Of a DNA stretch of 64,000 bases, positions 33,751 to 43,479 are shown one piece after another. Each line of letters starts with the position of its first letter. The stretch's first letter is position 1. A model generated the notes under the pieces. It saw nothing but the letters and a program-made list of their open reading frames with translations. It was not told where the DNA came from and ran no database searches. Origin of the DNA: Ichthyophis bannanicus (lineage: Eukaryota; Chordata; Amphibia; Gymnophiona; Ichthyophiidae); contig CM066051.1 of assembly GCA_033557465.1 (NCBI GenBank), forward strand, positions 98,867,026-98,931,025, in the 5' to 3' direction. A program made the position numbers and the translations under genes.

Positions 33751-34787
33751 TCCTTGCTCCTCTCCAGCTGCCTCCAGATGTGGAGGAGGTCGTCTTGGCC
33801 TCCAGGCGGCCCTCCACCCGGAAGTCCTACGCTCTTAAGTGGCGTCGATTCTCCGTCTGGTGTGCCCAGCAGTCTCAAGACCCCTTCTCCTGTTCAGCAT
33901 CAGTGGTCTTGCAGTACTTGCTTTCCCTCTCCAATCTTGGACTTAAGTCCAACTCGGTCAAGGTCCACCTCAGCGCTCTTTCTGCGCATCACATGCCGGT
34001 GGATGGCAGACCTCTTTCCAGCCACCCTCTGGTGGCTCGTTTTCTCAGAGGCCTCCTTCTCCTTAAACCACCTTTGCGCCCACCAGCCCCGGACTGGGAT
34101 CTCAATGTGGTTTTACAGCGGATTACCTGTCCGCCTTTTGAACCTATGGCTACCTGTCCTCTTCGTTTTCTTTCTTGGAAAACCTTGTTCTGGGTGGCCC
34201 TCACTTCTGCTAGACGCGTTAGTGAGCTGCAGGCCCTGGTGTCTGATCCTCCGTACACTAGGTTCTACAAGAACCGGGTAGTCCTACGGACTCACCCTAA
34301 GTTTCTGCCCAAAGTGGTTTCCCCTTTTCACATCAACCAGGAGGTGGTGCTTCCGACCTACGTTCCCAGGCCACACTCCAGCCGAGCTGAAATGGTCCTG
34401 CATACCCTGGACTGTAGAAGGGTGTTAACCTTCTACCTTGACCGTACGTGGGAGCACAGAAGGGCTGTTCAGCTCTTCGTCTCTTATGACCCCAATAAGT
34501 TGGGGCTCCCTGTCTCCAAGCGTACTCTGTCCATCTGGATTGCTGACTGTATCGCTTGGGCTTATGAGGCAGCCGGCCTCTCGTTGGAAAGTCGAGTCAC
34601 GGCCCATCGTGTTCGGGCGAAAGCTACGTCAGTGGCTTACCTCCGCTCTGTTCCATTGGCAGACATCTGCCGGGCCGCTACTTGGTCTTCAAGCCAGACT
34701 TTTGCGGCCCATTACTGCCTGGAGAGGGAGTCCCGCAGGGACAGTGCTTTCGGACAGGCAGTCCTCCGTAACCTCTTCGAGGTATAG
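33747..34787 (+). CDS. DIRS tyrosine recombinase
   Basis: Encodes the YR that inserts the circular DNA copy into the genome. Catalytic residues can be read: Arg in SARRVSEL (codon 34215-34217), His and Arg in HRVR (34605-34607 and 34614-34616), and the Tyr nucleophile in AAHY (34713-34715). N-terminal SAM-like DNA-binding region: SRRPSTRKSYALKWRRFSVW and YLLSLSNLGLKSNSVKVHLSAL. No stop or frameshift up to TAG at 34785-34787. The N-terminus is chosen where similarity seems to begin. The same frame is open far upstream (from 31461) only because the RNase H frameshift brings RT into this frame, giving an apparent 1,108-codon fusion. About 347 codons is a usual YR size. Confidence 0.9.
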   Translation, partial: VVLAPLQLPPDVEEVVLASRRPSTRKSYALKWRRFSVWCAQQSQDPFSCSASVVLQYLLSLSNLGLKSNSVKVHLSALSAHHMPVDGRPLSSHPLVARFLRGLLLLKPPLRPPAPDWDLNVVLQRITCPPFEPMATCPLRFLSWKTLFWVALTSARRVSELQALVSDPPYTRFYKNRVVLRTHPKFLPKVVSPFHINQEVVLPTYVPRPHSSRAEMVLHTLDCRRVLTFYLDRTWEHRRAVQLFVSYDPNKLGLPVSKRTLSIWIADCIAWAYEAAGLSLESRVTAHRVRAKATSVAYLRSVPLADICRAATWSSSQTFAAHYCLERESRRDSAFGQAVLRNLFEV

Positions 34788-34925
34788 GCAACTCCTACCC
34801 TCCATCCCGGATGTTGGGCTACCGGTTGGAGAAGTATTCAGAGAAGATTCCTTCCTTCTGGGCTACTGAGCTTGAGGGAGCTCCTTTTTATGCTTAGGGT
34901 CTCCGGTAGCCTTAAGCTTGGGAGT

Positions 34926-35024
34926 CCCATATGTGAGGACTGACTTCCTGCTTGGTCCTGGAGAAAGCGTAGTTACTCACCTGTAACAGGTGTTCTCCAG
35001 GAGCAGCAGGAATCAGTCCTCACA
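34926..35024 (+). repeat. DIRS internal complementary region (ICR)
   Basis: 34926-34965 is the exact reverse complement of the left terminus (29662-29701). 34966-35024 is the reverse complement of the right terminus (35233-35291) with one mismatch. The two lie back to back with no gap. In the established DIRS1 model this region templates the joining of the ends into a circle. Confidence 0.96.
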
Positions 35025-35105
35025 ACCCTCCCTCCTCCCCTCGGAGTTGCAGTTCTATGCTTTCTTTTTTGCTACTTTTTTGCTGTCTTTTAGCTATGTC
35101 ATCTG

Positions 35106-35291
35106 ACTGAGCAAGATGGCACCCTTGGGCGGGAAGAGGACCGCGCATGCGCGCTGCAATTCCCAAAGGCTTTCTTTGAAAGCTGGGGAAAATTGCTCCG
35201 CGAGGGTTCCGTCGGCGCCGACGTCACCCATATGTGAGGACTGATTCCTGCTGCTCCTGGAGAACACCTGTTACAGGTGAGTTACTACGCT
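35106..35291 (+). repeat. DIRS right inverted terminal repeat plus 27-bp extension
   Basis: 35106-35264 is complementary to the left repeat. The last 27 bp (35265-35291, containing cacctgttacaggtgagtta) has no partner at the left end and is complemented only in the ICR. Such unequal ends are characteristic of DIRS1-like elements. Related end sequence occurs alone near 52070-52100. Confidence 0.95.
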
Positions 35292-36734
35292 ATCTCTGCT
35301 CTTGAGAATCTTATCTAGGTCTTTCATAGCCATTCTGCCAAGAGCAATGCGTCGTCTGATTTCTTGACTGCTTGTTGCTTCTTTATTGATAGTTGATCCA
35401 AGTAGGTTAAAGTTGTTGACAATTTCAATTTCTTCTCCTTCAACGATGAACCTGTTGATTATGCCAGTTGTCATGATCTTTGTCTTCTTTACATTAAGGT
35501 GCAGGCCCATTTTGAGACTATGTTCTTTGATTGTGAGAAGCAAATGTTTCAGATCATCTTCACTTTCAGCCAGTAATGTGGTATCATCAGCATAGCGAAG
35601 GTTGTTGATGAGTCTTCCACCAATCTTCACACTTCTGTTGTCTTCATACAGTCCTGCTTCTCTGATGATTTGTTCTGCATATAAATTAAACAAGTAGGGG
35701 GAAAGTATGCAGCCTTGTCTTACACCTTTGCTTATTTTAAACCATTCTGTTTCTCCTTGTTCCGTTCGAACTGTTGCTTCTTGATCAATGTACAGATTGC
35801 GCAAGAGAACGATCAGGTGTTCTGGTATAGCCATGCTTCTTAATGTGGTCCAGAGTTTCTCATGGTTTACACAGTCAAAAGCCTTGCTATAGTCGATAAA
35901 GCACAAATAGATAACCTTTTGGTATTCTTTAGTCTTTTCAAGGATCCATCTCACATCCGCAATGATGTCTCTCGTTCCTCGCCCTTTCCTGAACCCTGCT
36001 TGCACTTCAGGTAGTTCTTGTTCCAGGTATGGTTGTAGTCTCTTTTGAATAATCTTCAGTAGAATCTTGCTGGCATGTGGGATCAGAGCGATTGTGCGAT
36101 AATTTCCACAGTCAGTTGGATCACCTTTCTTTAGTATTGGTATAAACACAGATCTTTTCCAGTCAGTTGGCCATGATGTTGTCTTCCATATTTCTTGGCA
36201 GAGCCTTGTGAGTACGTTAACAGCTGCATCAGATTGCTGCAATACTTCTATGGGAATGCTATCAATGCCTGGTGCTTTGTTCTTTGATAAGGCTTTCAAT
36301 GCTGCTTCAACTTCTTCTTTCATCACCAATGGTTCCCGATCATAAGGTACAGGTTGAAACGGCTGTTGGTCCACTTGATCTTTATCATATAAAAACTCTG
36401 TATATTCCTTCCACCTTTTCTTGATCTTCTCAGCATCATTCAACATAGAACCTTGAGCATCTTGTAACATTCCAATTTGAGGCTGGAACTTTTTCTTTAA
36501 CTCTCGTAGCTTTAGGAAAGCAGATCTTGTTCTTCCTCTAATAGTTTCTGCTTCTATTTCCTTGCAAGTGTCATTGTAGTACTTTTCCTTGTCCTGTCTT
36601 GCTGCACGTTGGAAATCGTTGTTGAGTTCTGCAATTGTCTTTCTTTCTCCTCTGGCTTTAGCTTCTCGTCGTTTCTGGGCAATTTTCAGAGTTTCTTCCG
36701 TCATCCATTTTGGCCGTTTTTGCTTTTTCACCTT
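35292..36734 (-). pseudogene. BovB copy 1, reverse transcriptase
   Basis: The minus-strand frame opens just after the stop at 36735-36737 and runs until the DIRS insertion cuts it at 35292. Motifs: KNKAPGIDSIPIEVLQ, WPTDWKRSVFIPILKKGDP, NYRTIALIPHASKILLKII, AGFRKGRGTRDIIADVRWI, CFIDYSKAFDCVNHEKLW (first catalytic Asp), GVRQGCILSPYLFNLYAEQI, YADD at 35583-35594, MGLHLNVKKTKIM. The sense continues at 29661. Part of a single EN-RT polyprotein that copies the element's RNA at a nicked target. Confidence 0.93.
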
Positions 36735-37673
36735 TTATAGAGACTTCTCGCTTTCTTCCAACACAACCTTCTTGATGTCATTCCATAACTCTTCCGGAGC
36801 TCTGTCATTTGTATCTAAAGCAGCAAATCGATTTTGCAGGCAGTCTTTAAATTCCAGTGGTATATTCTCAAGGTCATATTTTGCTGCATTTATGAGTGGT
36901 TTGCTCTTTTTCAACTTTAGCTTGAGTTTGCATACTAGTAGTTGATGATCTGTACCACAGTCAGCTCCAGGTTTTGTCTTTGTTGATGTTACAGAGCTTT
37001 TCCATCGTTGACTTCCACATATGTAGTCAATTTGATTTTTATATAATCCATTCGGTGAAGTCCATGTGTACAGTCGCCGCTTGTGTTGCTGGAAGAAGGT
37101 GTTTGAGATGAATAGATCATTGGTCTTGCAGAATTCTATGAGTCTTTCTCCAGCTTCATTTCTGTTGCCAAGTCCATATTTTCCAACTATTTTGCCTTCT
37201 TCTTTGTTGCCAACCTTTGCGTTCCAGTCACCCATGACTATCAGGATATCCTGTTTGCTGGTTCTGTCAATTTCAGCTTGTACTTGTTCATAGAACTCTT
37301 CAATATCATTCTCTTCTGCAGCTGTTGTTGGGGCATATATTTGAATTATAGTTGTGTTGATAGGCAATCCTCGTAGACGAATAGAGATTAAGTGTTCGCT
37401 GACTGCATTGTATTTCATTACAGTTCTTGCAAGTTTCTTCTTTATTATAAATGCAACACCATTTCTTCTTTGTCTTTCATTTCCAGCATAGTAGACCATG
37501 TGATCATCTGATGCAAAGTGCCCCATGCCAGTCCATTTCAGTTCGCTGACACCCAACAGATCAAGTTGTACAAGTTCCATTTCATTCTTGACCACCTCCA
37601 ACTTCCCTTGGTTCATGCTTTGTACGTTCCATGTTCCAATGTGTAAGACATCTTTGCAGCTTCTGACTCTCAT
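36735..37673 (-). pseudogene. BovB copy 1, APE-type endonuclease
   Basis: N-terminal endonuclease of the BovB polyprotein, about 312 codons. Motifs of the AP-endonuclease family can be read: IGTWNVQSMNQG, LGVSELKWTGMG (catalytic Glu), IQIYAPTT, VMGDWNAKVGN (Asp, Asn), NQIDYICGSQRW and GADCGTDHQLLV (Asp-His). It ends at a TAA (36735-36737), and the RT follows in the same frame with no shift, so one nonsense change separates the two domains. Database searches often label such fragments 'craniofacial development protein 2-like'. That label reflects repeat-derived annotation, not a host gene. Confidence 0.93.
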
Positions 37674-37744
37674 TTCATGCGCAGCTACATCAGCAGTCAG
37701 ACGTCATGCAGTCAGACACGGGAAGTCTGACTGCATCAGGCATA

Positions 37745-38425
37745 GACAATATTTATTTTATTTAGCAATTTTTTATACTGCTGTATCTACCATGATAGCA
37801 GGTTACAATTAACATAACTGTTAAATGGTTTTCATGGAACTGTGGAGTAACAAAAAACAGGGTTGGTAGGGTAAGTAGGAGGCTATACAACGAGGTTATA
37901 TAAACTATGTTATGGTATGTACAGGCATGGTGAAAGATGGTGATAGTGCCATGGGTGAGATTTATGTGTAAGGACCATAGTGCTCTCTAACTAGGAGCGT
38001 CTTTAGTCTGCGCCGAAACTCAGCAATGTTATTGGACAAGCCTATGTCGGCAGGTAGGGAGTTCCAGTCTGCAGGCGCAAATAGCGAAAAGGCTCTTTTC
38101 GATGTTGACTGGCTACGTTTGAGTTGAAGGCGCGGTATGGTTAGGAGGTCCTGAGAAGTCTTCCTTCTGATTCTGTTATTCGGTGGCCTATGAATTAGGG
38201 TTTGTAGGATGTTTGCAGAAGTGTTGTGCAGGATCTTGAATGCATTTAGTGAGACTTCCTATCGGATCTGGGAGAGTAGCTTGGCTAGGATAGGGGTGAT
38301 ATGGTCTGTTCTTGGAGAATGTGATCTGAATCTAGCCTCAGTGTTCTCTGCTATTTGTAATGGGTGAATGGTGGCCTGCGGAAGTCCATGGCTATATTAT
38401 ATTACAGTAGTCCCATACTGGGTTA
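37745..38425 (-). repeat. Dispersed repeat with LINE/SINE-style tail
   Basis: (Minus reading) the tail is at 37745-37790 (atttattttatttagcaatt, atagcaggttacaattaaca). The body contains gggagttccagtctgcaggc and ttggctaggataggggtgat, and the far end has ttatattacagtagtcccat. Architecture is like 8788-9440 and 25440-26770. Class not known to me. Confidence 0.5.
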
Positions 38426-38429
38426 CTAT

Positions 38430-39285
38430 TATATTAGCACAGCTCATTTGCCTATAATTTAGATATGCTTGGTGTTACTGTGCCCCTGCTTTTCCTTTGC
38501 TGTTCACACATGTGCATTTGGCCTGTCGGAACTTGTGCTTCTAAGTTGCGTTATTTTCACGCAGAGGGCGTGCTGGTTTTTCTGCATTGGCCCGTTTATG
38601 CACATGCGACTGGCTGAAAGTTGCATTGCCGTTACATATCGTGGCTATGCTTGAACCCATGTTACAACTCCCCTTCACTTTACCTAGATGAGTGAGCAAA
38701 GACTGGCCAGTGTCTGATGAGCGTATGAAGCCACACTGAATGCTTTGCCATCCCAGCTGGGTTTCACCAAGGTGCAGGAATGAGGAAGCTTAATCAGAGG
38801 CAGCTTTCTGCTCATCAGGGTGTTAGAAAAAGTCACAGCTGGAGGAGCTTGTGATGTGGTGTCAGCACAGAAGAGAACAAAATGTCTTAGCAGCAGCACC
38901 CAGGAAGAGCCAGGGAATGCCAGGCACCACCTGCGGCTCTTTTCCCACGGCACACAGTGAGAATTCCTCTTCCTGGGAGCACAGCAAGTGTGAACCAGTG
39001 CAAGAAAGACAAAGTCCAGCAATATTCGGCTCACTTCCAGTGATCAGGAAACATGGTTTGAGGCATTTTGGTTCTTTCTATTTTCCCTTGCTTAGCCTCT
39101 GTCCTTTCCATTGCAGGACTGCTCTCCTGTGTAGACCCTTTTCTCTCTTCTTGTGGACCCTCTGTAGTTTCTCTCTTTCCTCCTGTGCGATCTCTTGCCT
39201 TTCTTCCCATCAAGTCATATAAGAAGAGAAGAGAAGCCACATGCTGCAACAGTCACATGCCAGCTGCCATGCTTTAATATATTAC
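38430..39285. other. No gene recognised
   Basis: Short open frames on both strands without recognisable domains. Confidence 0.4.
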
Positions 39286-39289
39286 AGAT

Positions 39290-39520
39290 ATCCGGCGCTG
39301 GGATTTAGATTCAGCAGCTTGGACAACACCTCTCTGTCCTAAGTTATGCAGATCACTGCTGAGAATGATGGCATCCAGCTCCATCCACTGACTGCTCTGG
39401 CTCTGTCCAGATAGTGCCGAAACATTCAGAGGGATAGTACCACTGAATATCCCTCTCTCTGGAACTTCTCTAGTTAGCAGTCATATTCTATGAAGGCTAA
39501 CTAGAGAATATCGCCCCATG
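39290..39520. repeat. Possible MITE with 'gaatatcgcccc' end
   Basis: Begins acagatatccggcgctggga and ends aactagagaatatcgcccc, resembling the ends of the 58625 element and phrases at 25265 and 26760 (tattcagcggtgac). Terminal complementarity is weak. Confidence 0.3.
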
Positions 39521-39639
39521 GAGTAAACAAGCCACAGGAGAAATGAGGAGGGCCCGTGAGGAAAGGAGAGAGGCCGAGCAGGAGGCAGGAGAAGAGACAT
39601 GTGCTGAAAATAGACCATGTGGGAAAGAAGAAGATGATA

Positions 39640-40757
39640 GCCGGCAAGAGACCACACCGCCGGAGAAGGAGGAATCCACGGGTGAAAAGGACAGGGTCGC
39701 ATAGAATAAAAGAGGCCATGCCGCCGGAGAAGGAGGAATCCACAGGTGAAAAAGGACAGGGTCGCATAGAATAAAAGAGGCCACGCCGACAGAGAAGGAG
39801 GAATCCACAGGTGAAAAAGGACAGGGTCGCATAGAATAAAAGAGGCCACGCCGCCGGAGAAGGAGGAATCCATGGGTGAAAAGGACAGGGTCGCATAGAA
39901 TAAAAGAGACCACGCCGCCGGAGAAGGAGGAATCCACGGGTGAGAAAGGACAGGGTCGCATAGAATAAAAGAGACCATGCCGCCGGAGAAGGAGAATCCA
40001 CGGGTGAGAAAGGACAGGGTCGCATAGAATAAAAGAGACCACGCCGCCGGACAAGGAGGAATCCACAGGCGAGAAAAGACAGGGTCGCATAGAATAAAAG
40101 AGACCACGCCGCCGGACAAGGAGGAATCCACGGGTGAAAAAGGACAGGGTCGCATAGAATAAAAGAGATCACACCGCCGGAGAAGGAGGAATCCATGGGT
40201 GAGAAAGGACAGGGTCACATAGAATAAAAGAGACCACGCTGCCGGAGAAGGAGGAATCCACGGGTGAAAAAGGACAGGGTCGCATAGAATAAAAGAGATC
40301 ACACCGCCGGAGAAGGAGGAATCCACGGGTGAGAAAGGACAGGGTCACATAGAATAAAAGAGGCCACGCCGCCGGAGAAGGAGGAATCCACGGGTGAGAA
40401 AGGACAGGGTCACATAGAATAAAAGAGGCCACGCTGCCGGAGAAGGAGGAATCCACGGATGAGAAAGGACAGTGTCGCATAGAATAAAAGAGGCCACGCC
40501 GCCGGAGAAGGAGGAATCCACGGGTGAGAAAGGACAGGGTCGCATAGAATAAAAGAGGCCACGCTGCCGGAGAAGGAGGAATCCACGGGTGAGAAAGAAC
40601 AGGGTCGCATAGAATAAAAGAGGCCACGCCGCCGGAGAAGGAGGAATCCACAGGTGAGAAAGGATAGGGTCGCATAGAATAAAAGAGGCCACGCCGCCGG
40701 AGAAGGAGGAATCCACGGGTGAGAAAGGACAGGGTCACATAGAATAAAAGAGGCCAT
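39640..40757. repeat. 65-bp minisatellite, about 17 copies
   Basis: The unit is agaaggaggaatccacgggt, gagaaaggacagggtcgcat, agaataaaagaggccacgcc, gccgg. Some units lose one base or change ggcc/gacc. Because 65 is not a multiple of 3 and the minus-strand unit has no stop in any frame, all three minus frames stay open for roughly 200-280 codons. These overlap each other and are not genes. Confidence 0.97.
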
Positions 40758-40759
40758 GC

Positions 40760-41435
40760 AAGAGGAAGTAGCCACCTTGTTTCTTTCCTTTGTCCCATAT
40801 GCTACTTCTCCTTCCTCTTCTTTATCTTCCATGATCTCCTGCTATTTACCACTAGTTTCTGTACAAAAGCCAAAGGGCTCCAGCTGCCTCACTGTATGTT
40901 TTTGTTGGATCTAGCAATGGGGTGCACCTAGCTTTCCAGTGTAGCTTCCAGTGCTGTAAACCTCTCCTTCCCATCCCCATCCCTCCAGTCACAGTCTGAG
41001 AAAGGAGAACTAGAACCAGGAAGGGATTCCTCTGGGGTATTCAATCGGTTCTTTACAGTTCCAGAAGTTTGGTTTAATTAGCATCCATGTCCTGGGTGCA
41101 TGCTATCTGCCATCTTGTTAACATCCCCACCCCTTCCCTCTCTCAGATTTAGGGAAATTTATCAGCTTGACAATTTTACATGTCTAGGTAATATGCACTT
41201 TCCTTCGGTGCACCACGTTTGTGAAATATTGTCCCAAGAGATGAGCCAGTTCAAAAGGTTGATAAGAGTTGGCATTGTGCACCCCTGTATCTGCTTTACA
41301 CTGTCTTTCTCCACTGACTTACCAGCTTTTATTATGCAGCTTGGCTTGCTTTAGATTTCCTTGATTTCTTGATTTTTAAGTTTTATTTGATTGCTGAATG
41401 AAGACATTTGTATTTGGGGCTATAACTTTGTTGGG
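40760..41435. other. No gene recognised
   Basis: Unremarkable sequence. Nothing supported. Confidence 0.4.
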
Positions 41436-41530
41436 ATTCAGCCAGGTCCTTGTGACCTGAATTGAATGCTGTTGGAACAAAGATATTGGGCTTGATGGAG
41501 CCAGCATGGCAATTCTTTTGTTCTTACATT
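41436..41530 (+). mobile_element. CR1 3' UTR fragment
   Basis: Contains gctgttggaacaaagatatt, gggcttgatggagccagcat, ggcaattcttttgttctta, the CR1 3' end pattern seen at 26600-26708 and 29230-29316. Only the last ~90 bp is recognisable. Confidence 0.65.
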
Positions 41531-42059
41531 TATTACTTTTCTTTATAAGGGAATTATAGATTTATTTTAAAAAAACAGTACATTTTGGATTTTCATTGAA
41601 GTTGATAGTTTTAATTTAAAATTTAGTACTGTATAATTTTGTACCATTGCTTAGAAATTTGTTTTTGCATGTAATAAGCCAATAAGACTCTTTTGCAAAG
41701 AAAGTAACTTACAAAGGTGTGCATTTATCTTGTAGCTAATTCTCAATGGGAAATATCTGGGTGGCTTTCTTTTTGAAAACTACCTGAAAGGACTTGAATA
41801 CATACAGTGTGCATACTTCTGAAGGCAGCAAGCTGTGGTCAGACATTTAAAAATGAAACATGCCCTCTGCATTCCTCCCCTCTACCAGGAACCATACTAT
41901 CAAAATCTGAGTAACTGCTCCTCAGACAAGAGGTTATTGGGGTTATTGTGTGGGCAGCAAACCTTTTTTTTAGGAAAGTAGATAAAAGTGTAAGAGGAAA
42001 AGGGGGCCGCTGTGATTTTCAGAAGTACTGAAAAGGTAAGAAAAAAGAGGGTAGCCTTC

Positions 42060-42185
42060 ACATACTAATGGATCACATAAAGAGGAAGGCAAATGGCAAT
42101 ATCTGGAGAAGGTAAGGGAATCTGATAAAGCAGTCAGGAGAGCAAAGCTGCAAATGGAAGACAAAATAGTCAAATCTCACAACAG
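42060..42185 (+). mobile_element. Small CR1 pol fragment
   Basis: Encodes DKAVRRAKLQMEDKI, equivalent to the VRKAKIQKEEEIA region at 50860 in the larger minus-strand CR1. Too short to classify alone. Confidence 0.45.
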
Positions 42186-42189
42186 GCGT

Positions 42190-43460
42190 GACATTTCTCT
42201 GGCAGTTTCCTTGGATCGATCCTCCGCCTTTGACCTCGCTGATCACACTACCCTTTCACACCTCCATGACTTCGGCATCCATGGCCATGTCTTACGCTGG
42301 TTTCACTCCTTTCTCTCACTCACACAGGTCATTTTCCGTTCTCTTTGTTTTATTCCATTCCCTTGCGGTGTCCCCCAGGAATCAGTGTTGGCCCCATTAC
42401 TATTCAGCATCTTTCTGGTCCCCCTCACTCTTCTGATCCAGCAACATGGCATCTTGGCATACTACTATGCTGACGACGACATGCTCCTCCATCACACTGA
42501 TCCATCTGGCCCAGATCTATCGCCACTTAGCATCTGCCTCACTCAGATTGCTACCTGGATGTCCACCAATTTCCCACAATGAAGCATGACTACCATGTGA
42601 TTAGTGTACAAACCAGTCCAGGGCATGGTATTTCGAAACAGATTCCTTTATTCAATATTACTCTCAATCCTTGGGTACAGAACCTAACCAGACACAGCCG
42701 TGTTTCAGCACGGTCTTTCTCAGGGGTTATAAGGCATGTCACAGGGTTGAATCAGATAGAAATCCATTTGACATTTTTCAAACATTATGTCCCAGCTCAA
42801 TTATTGCAACATTGTACTCGCAGGTCTTCCACTGCTTACAGTTTATTCAGAACATGGTTGCCCAGATTCTCGTTCACCCATCGTGATCAAAAAATGGGCT
42901 ATTTTTCAGAGTGTAGTGTAGTGCAACTAGAGACAGATTCTCGCTCATGCATCTTGCTTCAACCATGTCATCTGCTTCTCATCTCTTTCCAGTGGCTTCC
43001 ACTTAAATACTGTATACAGTTCAAGCTCCTCATTCTGCTCCTCAAAGCTCTTCATACTAGCACCCCCATACCTCTTGGACATCCTCCATCTACACTCCCC
43101 ACATCGTGTCCTCTGCTCCATCCATGTCAACTGCCTCCACCTACCCTCTGCTTCAAGAGTCAGACTGGAATCAACCTGCAGCTCCGCCTTTTACTTCCTT
43201 GACCCAGCACCAAGGGGTCCACTGCCCCGATCTTTGCCTTGAACTGCCCTATGTTAAGTTCACATCAATGCTCAAAACTCACCTCTTCCAACCAACCTTT
43301 GAGTTACCGCCCCCATGTCCATAGCTCTCCTGTCCTTGCCCTCCCTCTGTGTGACTGCACTGCCCTTCCTTTCTGTTTCTTCTTTATTTGTTTTTAATTG
43401 CACACTGCCCTGTTGCACATATGAAGGGTGGTATATCAAATATAATAAACATAAACAATA
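42190..43460 (+). pseudogene. L2-like LINE, RT and C-terminal fragment, interrupted
   Basis: An open frame to 42582 holds the RT core: SLDRSSAFDLADHTTL (catalytic Asp), GVPQESVLAPLLFSIFLVPL, YYYADDDMLLHH (catalytic YADD), ATWMSTNFPQ. From about 42583 to 42775 an unrelated segment (cgtgtttcagcacggtcttt, ctcagggg) interrupts. L2-type coding then resumes as LNYCN (about 42790) and proceeds through broken frames to a C-terminal INAQNSPLPTNL-like end near 43300. The 3' end has gaagggtggtatatcaaata, typical of L2-like LINE tails. Fossil with several frameshifts. Confidence 0.75.
42583..42775. repeat. Short insertion in the L2-like LINE
   Basis: Contains gattcctttattcaatatta, ccgtgtttcagcacggtctt and tctcaggggttataaggcat. 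Phrases like 'cagcacggtctttctcagg' resemble a widespread vertebrate repeat type. Ends are only estimated from where L2 coding stops and restarts. Confidence 0.45.
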
Positions 43461-43479
43461 CAGTAAAACATAAGGACAA

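Larger units (their letters stand above)
29662..35291 (+). mobile_element. DIRS-type tyrosine-recombinase retrotransposon, 5,630 bp
   Basis: Structure in order: left inverted terminal repeat, GC-rich leader, gag region, RT/RNase H/methyltransferase-like region, tyrosine recombinase, internal complementary region (ICR), right inverted terminal repeat. The ends are set by comparison with the uninterrupted BovB copy at 63.4 kb. BovB reads gagac up to 29661 and resumes atctctgctcttgag at 35292, with no duplication, as expected for recombinase-mediated integration of a circle. The 99 bp ICR (34926-35024) is the complement of the two element ends joined to each other. Its join (34965/34966) predicts the same termini. 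All regions are present. The visible lesions are a stop and a frameshift in gag and a frameshift in RNase H. The recombinase frame is intact. Confidence 0.96.
28288..37705 (-). mobile_element. RTE-BovB LINE, copy 1, carrying nested CR1 and DIRS insertions
   Basis: On the minus strand this is one BovB-type LINE in three blocks: 37705-35292 (endonuclease plus most of RT), 29661-29317 (RT C-terminus) and 28427-28288 (3' end with an (AAC)n tail). The protein is recognisably BovB: NVQSMNQGKLEVVKNEM, LQHKRRLYTWTSPNG-like and YADD motifs, and the tail gtcgactccgactcgacagc. The blocks are separated by CR1 (28428-29316) and DIRS (29662-35291). Without inserts it would be about 2.9 kb, near full length for this family. 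A single in-frame stop at 36735-36737 divides EN from RT. The 5' boundary is approximate. The copy at 62604-63648 shows the uninterrupted sequence across both insertion points. Confidence 0.92.

Noticed and set aside
31461..34787. A genuine 1,108-residue RT-recombinase fusion protein
   Set aside because: The middle of the open frame does not encode the RNase H and methyltransferase-like blocks. These are in another frame, so the open frame is accidental.
36735..37673. Host gene 'craniofacial development protein 2-like'
   Set aside because: The endonuclease motifs and the downstream RT in the same frame show that it is BovB coding sequence.
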